Source: Dehalococcoidia bacterium (GTDB taxonomy: Bacteria > Chloroflexota > Dehalococcoidia > UBA2979). Taken from it: a stretch of DNA of 6,012 nucleotides. The DNA lies in assembly GCA_004297315.1 (NCBI GenBank), contig SCTU01000228.1, positions 1 to 6,012 on the forward strand, given 5' to 3'. How positions within the stretch are numbered: position 1 is the stretch's first letter; each line of letters begins with the position of its first letter. The notes under the pieces were generated by a model, which saw only the letters and a list, made by a program, of their open reading frames with translations, was not told the DNA's origin and did not search any database. Position numbers and translations under genes: made by a program. This document shows, piece by piece, positions 1 to 6,012 of this stretch.

Positions 1-120
1 CGACTGGGTCAACCGACCCGCCGCGTCGTACTCGTACTGATGCCCAGCAGGCAAACCAGTCCCGGTCTCCCACCGCCACTGGTTATGCACATCAGTCACC
101 ACATAGTCATCCAGCCACGT
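1..120 (-). repeat. Left arm of 120-bp perfect inverted repeat
   Basis: Bases 1-120 are the exact reverse complement of 5893-6012, with no mismatch over 120 bp. On the minus strand this arm encodes residues 1852-1891 of the RHS protein, from TWLDDYVV to YDAAGRLTQS, which includes one YD repeat. Identity ends sharply at base 121, where the gene continues upstream with codons for STTYSMGST. The repeat may extend left beyond base 1. Identity at silent third positions implies a recent duplication, ongoing gene conversion, or an artefact. Confidence 0.97.
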
Positions 121-2202
121 GGTGGAACCCATCGAATACGTCGTGGACAGCTGCTGGCCGTCGGTGTTGTAGAAGTTCTCCTGATACAACCCACCCGGAT
201 ACGACTGCCACCACAACCCACCATCGGGAGTCCAACCGCCCTCCATCGTGGCGGTCATCCCCAACGTGTCATGGTCCTGACTGGTCACCAGGCCGCGGCG
301 CTCCACACCGCCAGTCGGCAACGCCTCGTCATAGTGGAAGTCCGTCGTGCGACCGGTGTAGCCGTCCTCACTCATCTCCACCGTGACGACCCGACCAGCA
401 CCATCGAACGTCGTCTCGGTCAGCCCGTCAGCACCGTCAGCGAACGACACGATCCGACCGAAATCGTCGTACCCAGTCGTCTGCGTCGTCGTGCCATCCG
501 TCACCGTCAACGGCAGACCAGTACTCGACGAATAGGTCGTCGTCTTCGTCGGCACATCCGCACCCACCCCACCAGCCACATCCACCGTCGACACCCGCGA
601 CGACAACCCCGAATTCAGATACGTCGTCGTCGTCGTCCGGTCCGTGCCCGACCCGACCGACTCGGTCGCCAGGGTGGCGCGGCGCTGCAGGTCATAGACC
701 GTCGTCGTCGTGGGCAGCGGGTTGCCGCTGCCGGGTTGAGCTCCCGGCCCTGTCGTGCAGGGCAGGCCGAACCAGGCGTCCGACGTGCAGGTCGACACGT
801 TCTGGGTGCCGGATTTGTAGTACGTCACCACGCGGGTGCCGGGATCGGCGCTCGTGCCGGCGGCCGACGGCTGCCGGGTTTCGGTCGTCATGGCGGTCCC
901 GGTGCTCGTCGCGGCCACGAAGAGAGTTTTCTCCGCGACGATGTCGGTGGCGCCCATCTCGGTGGTTGTGCGCATGGCGGTCCGCTGCTCCCAGCCAGCC
1001 TTCTCCGCGGCGGTGCTCGCTGCACCCAGGGCGTAGGCGTAGCGGGTCTCGCGGGTCGCGGCGGTATCGAGGTCGGTCGGCGCAGACGTTGGCGACTTCG
1101 ATGCCGTCGTCGTGGTCTTGAGGACCGAATGCTGGGGGGCCTTCGTCGTCCAGTCCGACCCCGATGGGGTTGTTGTGGGGTAGTTGACGTCGCCGTACTC
1201 GTTCTTCGTGTAGGCCCGGGCCCAGCCTTGCGAACCGTCCTGATGCTGCAGGTACTCGTAGGGGCCGAACGAGGTCAGCAGGTCCAGACCGTCGGCGGAG
1301 TACACGTTCTGGGTGTCCAGCGCCTTGGCCCGGTCGGCGGTGGACGCCGCGGACAGCCCGGAACTGTTGAGTACGTCGGTGTACCACGAGTTCACGTTCA
1401 GCGCCCGGTCCCGGTTGTAGGCGGACAAGGTCCGCACGACATTGCCGAAACTGTCGTGCTGGCTGGTGGTGATCTTCCACCCGGCTTGGCCGGCGCCGGA
1501 GTAGACGGCGCTGTTGACGGTGTCACCGAGTGCGTCCAAGCCGTACACCGTCGCCCCGCGCAGGTCCGAGGTCGACGAGGCGTACGCCGCGGGGAACACC
1601 GCCACACTGGTCAGCGGCGGGGTGGCCTGGCCCCAGGTCGCCGTGGCGGTGGCGGTGAGGTCCGGGTGAGAGTCATCACTGCCCGAGGAGGCCGCGCCCA
1701 TGTTTGCAGCCCACACCAGGCTGGTGGTCTCGGTCCCGGTGCCGAACGAGCCACCGGTGTGCTGCCGGTACACGCTGGCCACTCTATTGGCAGCCGCACC
1801 TGTCGTGCCGTAGGTGACATGCCATGCCGCCAGGCCGGGCGGGGTGATCGTGGCAAGCCGGCCTGTTCCGTCGTAGCCGTAGGTAGTGGCCAGCGCATTG
1901 GGCGTCGAGCACGAGCCGCCCTCGCGCGGATCCCAGGTGGTCGTCATGCGGCCGTTGCCGTCGTAGGAGAAGCACGCGACGTCGGTCGACACCGTCGCCG
2001 AGGTCGACGTGTCGTACGTCCGCAGCGTGATCTTGGTGACGTGGTTGCTGCCGTCGTAGCTGAGTTTCAGGTCAGTGCACCCGGCCGCCCAGCTGCTCGT
2101 GGAGCCATCGGGGCAGCTGGTGGAGACGTTCGTGATGCTCGGCGGGACCGGGGCGATCGCTCGCAACAGGTGGCCGCTGCCGTCGTAGGCATAGTTCGTC
2201 GC
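1..2202 (-). repeat. YD-repeat region of the RHS protein
   Basis: Residues about 1158-1891 contain some 16 degenerate repeats of the form Tyr-x-Tyr-Asp-x2-Gly-x-Leu. Clear units are NYAYDGSGHLL (Y1161 region), LSYDGSNHVTKI, FSYDGNGRMTTTWD (Y1237), YGYDGTGRLATI, GYDDFGRIVSF (Y1735), TFDGAGRVVTV and YEYDAAGRLTQS (1880-1891). Known: such repeats fold into a continuous beta-sheet spiral forming the RHS shell. Units in the middle of the run (about 1300-1640) are more degenerate. The run is not finished at base 1, and no RHS core-ending DPxGL motif is seen, so the tip lies further left. Confidence 0.9.
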
Positions 2203-5200
2203 GCCCGCTCCGCTGCTGGTCGACGTCGCCACGGAGTACGAGTAAGGGTCGGCAGGGGTGCCAGCGTGTGACCCGGCGACGATCGTGAAGGTCGTCGCGT
2301 CCGCTGACGTGGTGTCGGTGACGGTGAATCCGGACGCGCTGGTTTTGGTCAGCGTGAGATTCACGCCCTCGTAGTCGCTGGTGTAGCTGGTCGGATACGT
2401 GCCGCTGGACGACGAACGGGTGAACCCGAACGGTGTCCCGAGCGGCCCGTACACGATGACGTTGTCGCCGGCCTCCGTCAGCCGCGTCCACCCTGACGCC
2501 GTGGCCGCGGGAAGTGCAGTCGCCCAGCCCTTTCCAAAAATGCCGTCGACGTCGTACGAACGAGAGTGGTAGGTGCGGCCGAGGCTGAGCGCGCCGGCGT
2601 ACGTCGGCAGCGAGGCATCCGTCGCGGACACCGACGCGTCACCGGTTGTCAGGGCGACCGTCACTGGACCCGCTGCGGTGGTGGCAGCGCCGGTCCCGGT
2701 CCAGTCGAAAGTGAACGAGGTCTCGGCGGTATACAGGCCATTGCAGATGGTGTCGGAGGTGTCGGTCAACTGGCAGCCGCGAATGCGCACGACCTGGTCG
2801 AACGGATGCGACGATCCAGATGAGGCGAACGTGGCCGCCGCGTTCCACAGCACTGCGTCGCTCTTCACTGTCGTCGCGTCACCGGTCAGCGCGATCGGGT
2901 TGCCGCCTGCTCCGCCGGCCGCGGTGAGAATGTCCCCACTGGGGACCGGAACCCAGTCCGGCGTCGGCGTCAGCGTCGCGTCGAAGTACTGCAGCTGGAG
3001 CGCCCCGCCCCACGCCGTCGGTGCGCTCGCGTTGATCGGCACCATCGAGGAGGTGTTCAAGGGCCGGGTTGCGTTCGACAGGGAGGCGCCCGAGATGCCG
3101 AGACGAACCGACATGTCGGCCTTGTTGTTCGCCTTGTCGATTGCCTGAACGGCCAGCGGATGTTCACCGTCCGCGATCGGGAACGGCAGGTTCACCGTCG
3201 CGGTGTTGCTCGTCGCGACCGCCGGGGCCTGAGGCACACCGTCCAGCGTCCAAGCGAAGCTCGCGATACCACCGGTGTCGGTTGCGGAGAAGGTGCAAGG
3301 GACGGCGGCCGTCGGGCGTGACGCCCACCCGTTGTTCGTCAGACCGGTGCAGCTGACCGTGACACCCGACGGATCCGTGTTGTCCACGTGGACCACGGTC
3401 GGTGCGCTGTACGCCGTGCTCGTCGTGCCGTCGCCAGCCCGCGCCACGGCCAGATAGGTCTGCCCGTCGGTGAACGTGCCCGACGGCACGACAGTTGCGG
3501 CCTTCTGAGCATCTGGAACATACCCGGAACTGCCGGTCCACAACTGCGTGGAACCGGTGTCGTTGTAGATCGCGAACTCGGCGCGGACGGAATTGTCCTC
3601 GTCGAAGACCGTGGCAGACAGTCCGAGGCCGTTGGTGGTGTTCGCATAGCCTTCGTCCCCGCTGGCGATGCCACCGGCCGTGGGCGGTGTCGCTCCCTTG
3701 GGGTCGTGCCGGAAGTCCACGACGAGCGTCGGCCGATTGGAGCCGGCGTTAGCCGAATTGATCTTGCGGAAGCTGCGCGCGAAAGTCGGCTCGGAGGACT
3801 TCAACGCCAGCCCGTCGTTGCCGTCGCTGGCGTGGTCGTGCCAGTACTGCACCACGCCGGTGACGCTGATCCCGCTGCCGCCAATTGTTCCTGGTCCGCA
3901 ACCGGCGCCCCCTCCGCCGGCCCGGTGCTGGTCGGTCGCGCTGCCGTAGGTGGTGTTGGTGAGACCTGGTCTGTTGTTCCAGTTCACGTTCGTCGCGAAC
4001 CAGTCGTCCTGGATCGCGCGGATCACCATTTCCGAGGTAGCGCACCCCGATGCCGGCCCGTCGAACTGATACAGCTGTAACGTCGCGGAATTGATCACCG
4101 TGTATGCACTGTAGAACCCCAGATCAGCAGCTGAACTCGGATCCTTGTTGATCGGGAAGGCCAAGTACGCGATGCGCTCCGAGTTGGCTCCGTTGGAGCC
4201 GACATGCAGACTGGGATCGTCCTTGTAATTCGTTGTCGGAGCGTCCTGCCGGGCAAAGGAGTCCTGCGGATTCACGAAGTTGAACGTCGGATCGATCGTC
4301 ACTGGATACACCGTGGCCACGTCGTTCAAGTACGACGCCGGTACGGTCACTCCGAGCGAGACAGAACTGGCCCGGTTGATCTTCGCGAGATCTGCAGATG
4401 CGGCAGAACCCGAGTTGTCGGCCGATGGTGCCGCGGCGCCCGGAGACGATACGGACGGCGAGGCCGCCGCAGGAGCCGAGGCCGGCCCAGACCCCGTTGG
4501 CGACGCAGACGCCGATGGCGAGCCAGGCTCCGATGACGAGGCCGACTCCGATGGCGTGGGTGTCCCGGCGCCCGAAGGCGCGGCCGACGGCGACGACTGC
4601 TCAGGCGTTGCCGGTATCGCGGCCGCCGAGGGCGATGCGGTAGTGGGCAGATTCAATCCGGGCAGAACGCTGCTGGTCTTGCCCACTCGGGCGTTCGTCG
4701 CCAAGACATTCGTCGGCTCGCCAGTGGCCTGATCAGTCCGCGCATCCCACACCAGCGCCTTGCTGCCGGTCGCGACCGGACGGTTGCGACCGTCCACCAC
4801 ATTGAACGCACCATTGTCGGCGGCCGCCAGCGAAAGCCCCTGGCCCACGACCGGCAGATTGATCGTGACGCCCTCAGCCGGCACCACATCAGGCTTACGG
4901 GTCAGATCGACGAACGTCTCCAGACCCGTTGGCAGCGCACGAACACGCAGGTCAACGCCCGGCTGGACCTCCCGATAGGTCGCCTCGGAACCGTTCAGCA
5001 CTGGCGCTGGCAACGGTCCCGGCCAGCCCAAGACGAACCCGGCGCCTTCCCCAGCTACCTTGTCCACGACCGGAGCCTGTTCCAGGCGCGACGGATTGCG
5101 CTGCGCGCGCACATAGGCGTCCAACGAGGCTGCGTCTGCCGGCACCCGCACCGTCGCCAGCGGCGTCAAACCCGTCGCCGGATCCACCACCCCACCGGCC

Positions 5201-5673
5201 GACAGGCTGAGATCCACACCGCCGACCTTCGGCCGGACCCGTCCGTCGTCGAGAAGCGTCAACGTCGTGTCAATGTCCGCGTACGTGCCGTCGGACCGAA
5301 TCACTCGCGCCGGACCGGTGGTCATCTCCAGTCGATACGACCCGTCCGGATTGACCCACATCCGCCGCATCGAGGACCGCCAGCCACCCACCTCGACCGG
5401 GGTGTTCTGCGCCTTCGCCGACACCAGCGCCGACTGCACGTCAGCCCGCTCCGTCACCGGATCAGTCGACGCTGGCTGATTCAGATCCCGGCGCGGCAGC
5501 TCAGACTTCCAGGGCACGCCCTGACTCGCCTGTCCCCCAGCGGGATCGGCAACAGCGGACGGCGCCGTCAAGAGCGACGCGGTCAGCGCGACGGCCAACC
5601 CTGTCGCTGCGGCACCCACGCCCCACCGACGCCCTTGCCGAGCAATGCGAGCACGATCAGATCCCACAGACAT
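1..5673 (-). CDS. Secreted RHS/YD-repeat protein, 3' end beyond window
   Basis: Seen: 1,891 in-frame codons from ATG 5673 to base 1 without a stop; the C-terminus is missing. The order is a signal peptide (1-42), an N-terminal region with DGSYRLEMTTGPARV (110 onward), DTTL (135), GWPGPLP around W217, PGVDLRV (D241) and VWD (W309), a Ser/Pro/Ala linker (344-428), a DNRLRE-like domain (428-655), Ig-like beta domains (655-1000), an RHS-entry module ending GIFGKGW (1006-1050), and about 16 degenerate YD repeats (1158-1891). A Cys pair, C1629 and C1639, brackets an SDAWFGLP motif like one common in actinobacterial homologues. Known: RHS proteins form a beta-shell around a variable C-terminal domain, often a toxin used in bacterial competition. 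Inferred: this is an exported polymorphic toxin or wall-associated RHS protein whose tip lies left of the window. The frame stays open upstream of 5673, so the start rests on the signal peptide and on a G-run seven bases upstream. No immunity gene is visible. The family call is firm; a toxin role is not shown. Confidence 0.93.
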   Translation of the reverse strand, partial: MSVGSDRARIARQGRRWGVGAAATGLAVALTASLLTAPSAVADPAGGQASQGVPWKSELPRRDLNQPASTDPVTERADVQSALVSAKAQNTPVEVGGWRSSMRRMWVNPDGSYRLEMTTGPARVIRSDGTYADIDTTLTLLDDGRVRPKVGGVDLSLSAGGVVDPATGLTPLATVRVPADAASLDAYVRAQRNPSRLEQAPVVDKVAGEGAGFVLGWPGPLPAPVLNGSEATYREVQPGVDLRVRALPTGLETFVDLTRKPDVVPAEGVTINLPVVGQGLSLAAADNGAFNVVDGRNRPVATGSKALVWDARTDQATGEPTNVLATNARVGKTSSVLPGLNLPTTASPSAAAIPATPEQSSPSAAPSGAGTPTPSESASSSEPGSPSASASPTGSGPASAPAAASPSVSSPGAAAPSADNSGSAASADLAKINRASSVSLGVTVPASYLNDVATVYPVTIDPTFNFVNPQDSFARQDAPTTNYKDDPSLHVGSNGANSERIAYLAFPINKDPSSAADLGFYSAYTVINSATLQLYQFDGPASGCATSEMVIRAIQDDWFATNVNWNNRPGLTNTTYGSATDQHRAGGGGAGCGPGTIGGSGISVTGVVQYWHDHASDGNDGLALKSSEPTFARSFRKINSANAGSNRPTLVVDFRHDPKGATPPTAGGIASGDEGYANTTNGLGLSATVFDEDNSVRAEFAIYNDTGSTQLWTGSSGYVPDAQKAATVVPSGTFTDGQTYLAVARAGDGTTSTAYSAPTVVHVDNTDPSGVTVSCTGLTNNGWASRPTAAVPCTFSATDTGGIASFAWTLDGVPQAPAVATSNTATVNLPFPIADGEHPLAVQAIDKANNKADMSVRLGISGASLSNATRPLNTSSMVPINASAPTAWGGALQLQYFDATLTPTPDWVPVPSGDILTAAGGAGGNPIALTGDATTVKSDAVLWNAAATFASSGSSHPFDQVVRIRGCQLTDTSDTICNGLYTAETSFTFDWTGTGAATTAAGPVTVALTTGDASVSATDASLPTYAGALSLGRTYHSRSYDVDGIFGKGWATALPAATASGWTRLTEAGDNVIVYGPLGTPFGFTRSSSSGTYPTSYTSDYEGVNLTLTKTSASGFTVTDTTSADATTFTIVAGSHAGTPADPYSYSVATSTSSGAGATNYAYDGSGHLLRAIAPVPPSITNVSTSCPDGSTSSWAAGCTDLKLSYDGSNHVTKITLRTYDTSTSATVSTDVACFSYDGNGRMTTTWDPREGGSCSTPNALATTYGYDGTGRLATITPPGLAAWHVTYGTTGAAANRVASVYRQHTGGSFGTGTETTSLVWAANMGAASSGSDDSHPDLTATATATWGQATPPLTSVAVFPAAYASSTSDLRGATVYGLDALGDTVNSAVYSGAGQAGWKITTSQHDSFGNVVRTLSAYNRDRALNVNSWYTDVLNSSGLSAASTADRAKALDTQNVYSADGLDLLTSFGPYEYLQHQDGSQGWARAYTKNEYGDVNYPTTTPSGSDWTTKAPQHSVLKTTTTASKSPTSAPTDLDTAATRETRYAYALGAASTAAEKAGWEQRTAMRTTTEMGATDIVAEKTLFVAATSTGTAMTTETRQPSAAGTSADPGTRVVTYYKSGTQNVSTCTSDAWFGLPCTTGPGAQPGSGNPLPTTTTVYDLQRRATLATESVGSGTDRTTTTTYLNSGLSSRVSTVDVAGGVGADVPTKTTTYSSSTGLPLTVTDGTTTQTTGYDDFGRIVSFADGADGLTETTFDGAGRVVTVEMSEDGYTGRTTDFHYDEALPTGGVERRGLVTSQDHDTLGMTATMEGGWTPDGGLWWQSYPGGLYQENFYNTDGQQLSTTYSMGSTTWLDDYVVTDVHNQWRWETGTGLPAGHQYEYDAAGRLTQS
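3709..4390 (-). other. DNRLRE-type beta-sandwich domain of the RHS protein
   Basis: Residues about 428-655. Landmarks are YPVTIDPT (456-463), QDSFARQD (from Q470), a Tyr-Leu-Ala-Phe strand shortly after, a SATLQLYQFDG strand, the WFATNVNWNNRPG motif (second Trp is W565), TGVVQYWHDH, and a closing RPTLVVDF strand near 650. This order (variable metal- or sugar-binding-like start, W-x-W motif, final LVVDF strand) matches the DNRLRE domain that often precedes YD repeats in secreted actinobacterial RHS proteins. A role in surface or carbohydrate binding is known only by analogy. Confidence 0.7.
4393..4644 (-). other. Ser/Pro/Ala-rich low-complexity linker in the RHS protein
   Basis: Residues about 344-427 consist almost only of Ser, Pro, Ala, Gly and Thr, with a few Glu, and include stretches such as SPSASASPTGSGPASAPA. 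This is typical of flexible, possibly glycosylated or wall-spanning linkers in exported actinobacterial proteins. It lies between the N-terminal region, which ends in the VWD motif, and the DNRLRE-like domain. It keeps the reading frame and shows no perfect tandem unit. What it spaces apart is inference. Confidence 0.8.
5548..5673 (-). other. Signal peptide of the RHS protein
   Basis: The first 42 residues have a basic n-region (R7, R9, R12, R15, R16), a hydrophobic core of small residues (about 19-36, VGAAATGLAVALTASLLT), and a likely signal peptidase I site after SAVA (A42), followed by DP. This predicts export across the membrane and supports ATG 5673 as the start. The R15-R16-W pair resembles a weak twin-arginine motif but lacks the usual following hydrophobic residues, so Sec export is more likely. 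Tat export cannot be excluded by eye. Confidence 0.85.
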
Positions 5674-5680
5674 CGGCACG

Positions 5681-5685
5681 CCCCC
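5681..5685 (-). promoter_or_regulatory. Weak ribosome-binding site for the RHS gene
   Basis: A GGGGG run on the minus strand ends seven bases before ATG 5673. It is G-rich rather than a true GGAGG. Its spacing fits ATG 5673 better than the in-frame GTG at 5679, which helps decide the start in a frame that stays open upstream. Confidence 0.45.
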
Positions 5686-5729
5686 GCGCCACCCGTTGCA
5701 GTCGCTGACCGCGACCGCTCGTGCGCGGA

Positions 5730-5758
5730 ACGTTATGAATTGCCCAAGATCAACGCAA
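5730..5758 (-). promoter_or_regulatory. Candidate promoter of the RHS gene
   Basis: On the minus strand, TTGCGT (5753-5758) is followed after 17 bases by TAACGT (5730-5735). This resembles a sigma-70-type -35/-10 pair (TTGACA, TAnnnT). It would give a leader of about 50 bases before ATG 5673. It lies in the lower-GC part of the intergenic region, as expected for a promoter in a GC-rich genome. This is a by-eye match only. Confidence 0.35.
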
Positions 5759-5768
5759 CGATTGCTGA

Positions 5769-5787
5769 GAATGTCATGGCGACATTC
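5769..5787 (+). promoter_or_regulatory. Palindrome GAATGTC-N5-GACATTC, possible operator
   Basis: This is a perfect inverted repeat with 7-bp arms and a 5-bp centre (ATGGC). It lies 10 bases upstream of the candidate -35 of the RHS gene and about 40 bases upstream of the candidate plus-strand -35. There is no T-tract, so it is not an intrinsic terminator. The size and position suit a dimeric regulator. No regulator gene is in the window and I do not recognise the site. Confidence 0.35.
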
Positions 5788-5826
5788 ACCCGATTGGCCA
5801 CCTCCTAGCCTCACGGGCAGATAGCG

Positions 5827-5856
5827 TTGTGACGGAAGTTGCAGAGTAGATACGTT
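5827..5856 (+). promoter_or_regulatory. Candidate promoter for the divergent fragment
   Basis: TTGTGA (5827-5832) is followed after 18 bases by TACGTT (5851-5856) on the plus strand, a partial sigma-70-type match. Transcription would start near 5863, leaving a leader of about 25 bases before GTG 5890. The match is weak. If real, the two frames share a divergent control region of about 220 bases. Confidence 0.22.
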
Positions 5857-5879
5857 GAGGCCCAGGGAATCTTGCAGCC

Positions 5880-5883
5880 GGAG
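5880..5883 (+). promoter_or_regulatory. Ribosome-binding site for GTG 5890
   Basis: GGAG lies with a six-base spacer before GTG 5890, and the inverted-repeat arm starts at the following codon. It is the reason for preferring GTG 5890 over TTG 5872 as the start of the divergent frame. Confidence 0.4.
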
Positions 5884-5889
5884 ACTGCG

Positions 5890-6012
5890 GTGACGTGGCT
5901 GGATGACTATGTGGTGACTGATGTGCATAACCAGTGGCGGTGGGAGACCGGGACTGGTTTGCCTGCTGGGCATCAGTACGAGTACGACGCGGCGGGTCGG
6001 TTGACCCAGTCG
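5890..6012 (+). CDS. Divergent RHS fragment (orphan tip or second RHS gene), 3' end beyond window
   Basis: Seen: an open plus-strand frame runs from just after the TGA at 5830-5832 to the right edge. The best start is GTG 5890, because GGAG (5880-5883) sits six bases before it and the repeat arm begins at the next codon. It would encode Met then TWLDDYVV through YDAAGRLTQS, identical to residues 1852-1891 of the large protein. Alternative starts are TTG 5872 and TTG 5839. It has no signal peptide, N-terminal region or earlier YD repeats, so it is a detached C-terminal piece. Known: orphan RHS tips, carrying a stretch of core plus an alternative tip, occur beside full RHS genes and can be recombined onto them. 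Inferred: this is such an orphan, pointing away from the parent gene. It could also be untranslated, or an assembly or amplification artefact. Confidence 0.45.
   Translation, partial: MTWLDDYVVTDVHNQWRWETGTGLPAGHQYEYDAAGRLTQS
5893..6012 (+). repeat. Right arm of 120-bp perfect inverted repeat
   Basis: This arm is the exact reverse complement of bases 1-120. Read on the plus strand in codons starting at 5893 it gives the same 40 residues as the left arm, in the same register, and runs to the last base of the window. The sequence just before it (5833-5892) is unrelated to the sequence flanking the left arm. The true right boundary lies outside the window. Confidence 0.97.

Noticed and set aside
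622..637. CGT triplet run (about five units) encoding consecutive Thr residues
   Set aside because: It is short, in frame and made of commonly used Thr codons. Triplet slippage would only add or remove Thr, so there is no sign of phase variation.
40..2271. A 743-codon plus-strand open frame antisense to the YD-repeat region
   Set aside because: Its product is very rich in Arg, Gly, Val and His, with no recognisable domain. It mirrors minus-strand codons that give a clear YD-repeat protein. Long antisense frames are common opposite GC-rich genes with many ACG, GAC and GTG codons.
2573..4080. Plus-strand open frames of 191 and 230 codons (2573-3148, 3388-4080)
   Set aside because: They lie wholly opposite the Ig-like and DNRLRE-like regions of the RHS gene, have no family motifs, and show shadow-type composition.
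4280..4732. Acidic 150-codon plus-strand frame rich in Ala, Asp and Gly
   Set aside because: Its low complexity is the antisense reading of the Ser/Pro/Ala linker codons (TCG, TCC, GCC). There is no independent sign of a gene.
5674..5832. Upstream extension of the RHS frame beyond ATG 5673, which has no stop to the right edge
   Set aside because: Upstream residues show no domain, GC falls, and a good signal peptide begins at ATG 5673. An upstream start would bury the signal sequence.
5994..6007. Small hairpin GGGTC-GGTT-GACCC inside the repeat arm, also present in the left arm
   Set aside because: It has only a 5-bp stem within coding sequence for GRLTQ and no T-tract. It is probably chance, and there is not enough to call it a recombinase site.
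1..6012. Composite transposon or linear replicon with 120-bp terminal inverted repeats
   Set aside because: There is no transposase, integrase or replication gene between the arms. The arms encode an ordinary YD-repeat peptide in frame instead of non-coding ends, and the RHS gene clearly continues past base 1.

Overview
This window is almost entirely one very large, incomplete gene on the minus strand. It encodes a secreted RHS/YD-repeat protein of the type found in high-GC Gram-positive bacteria (Actinobacteria). The evidence for that host group is the high GC content, the preference for G/C (and in places G/T) at third codon positions, the domain order, and N-terminal motifs characteristic of actinobacterial RHS proteins. 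The genus cannot be told from the sequence.

Layout. From 5673 down to base 1 the minus strand is one uninterrupted frame of 1,891 codons. It starts with ATG at 5673 and runs off the left edge without a stop. The protein order is: signal peptide (residues 1-42), conserved actinobacterial RHS N-terminal region (about 90-340), a Ser/Pro/Ala-rich linker of about 85 residues, a DNRLRE-type beta-sandwich domain (about 428-655), Ig-like beta domains (about 655-1000), an RHS-entry module (1006-1050), and a long run of degenerate YD repeats (about 1158-1891). The RHS core end and the variable C-terminal tip (often a toxin in this family) lie outside the window, to the left.

Between 5674 and 5889 is a lower-GC intergenic region. 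It holds a candidate promoter for the RHS gene, a 7-bp-arm palindrome, and a weaker candidate promoter pointing the other way. At 5890 a second, divergent reading frame begins on the plus strand and runs off the right edge.

Main observation. The first 120 bases of the window and the last 120 bases (5893-6012) are a perfect inverted repeat. Both copies code in the same register for the same 40-residue YD-repeat peptide. The left copy is residues 1852-1891 of the big protein. The right copy is the start of the divergent frame, directly after a GTG codon that has a GGAG ribosome-binding site six bases upstream. Homologous inversion between the copies would flip 5.8 kb, including the promoter, and join the same RHS body in frame to whatever follows the right copy. 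That would be a two-state switch of the C-terminal tip. The idea rests on sequence just outside the window. The exact coincidence of repeat and window ends also allows duller explanations: a contig that breaks at a repeat, or an amplification foldback chimera.

No RNA genes, CRISPR arrays, transposases, integrases or immunity genes were found. The many other open frames, including a 743-codon one on the plus strand, are antisense shadows of the RHS gene.
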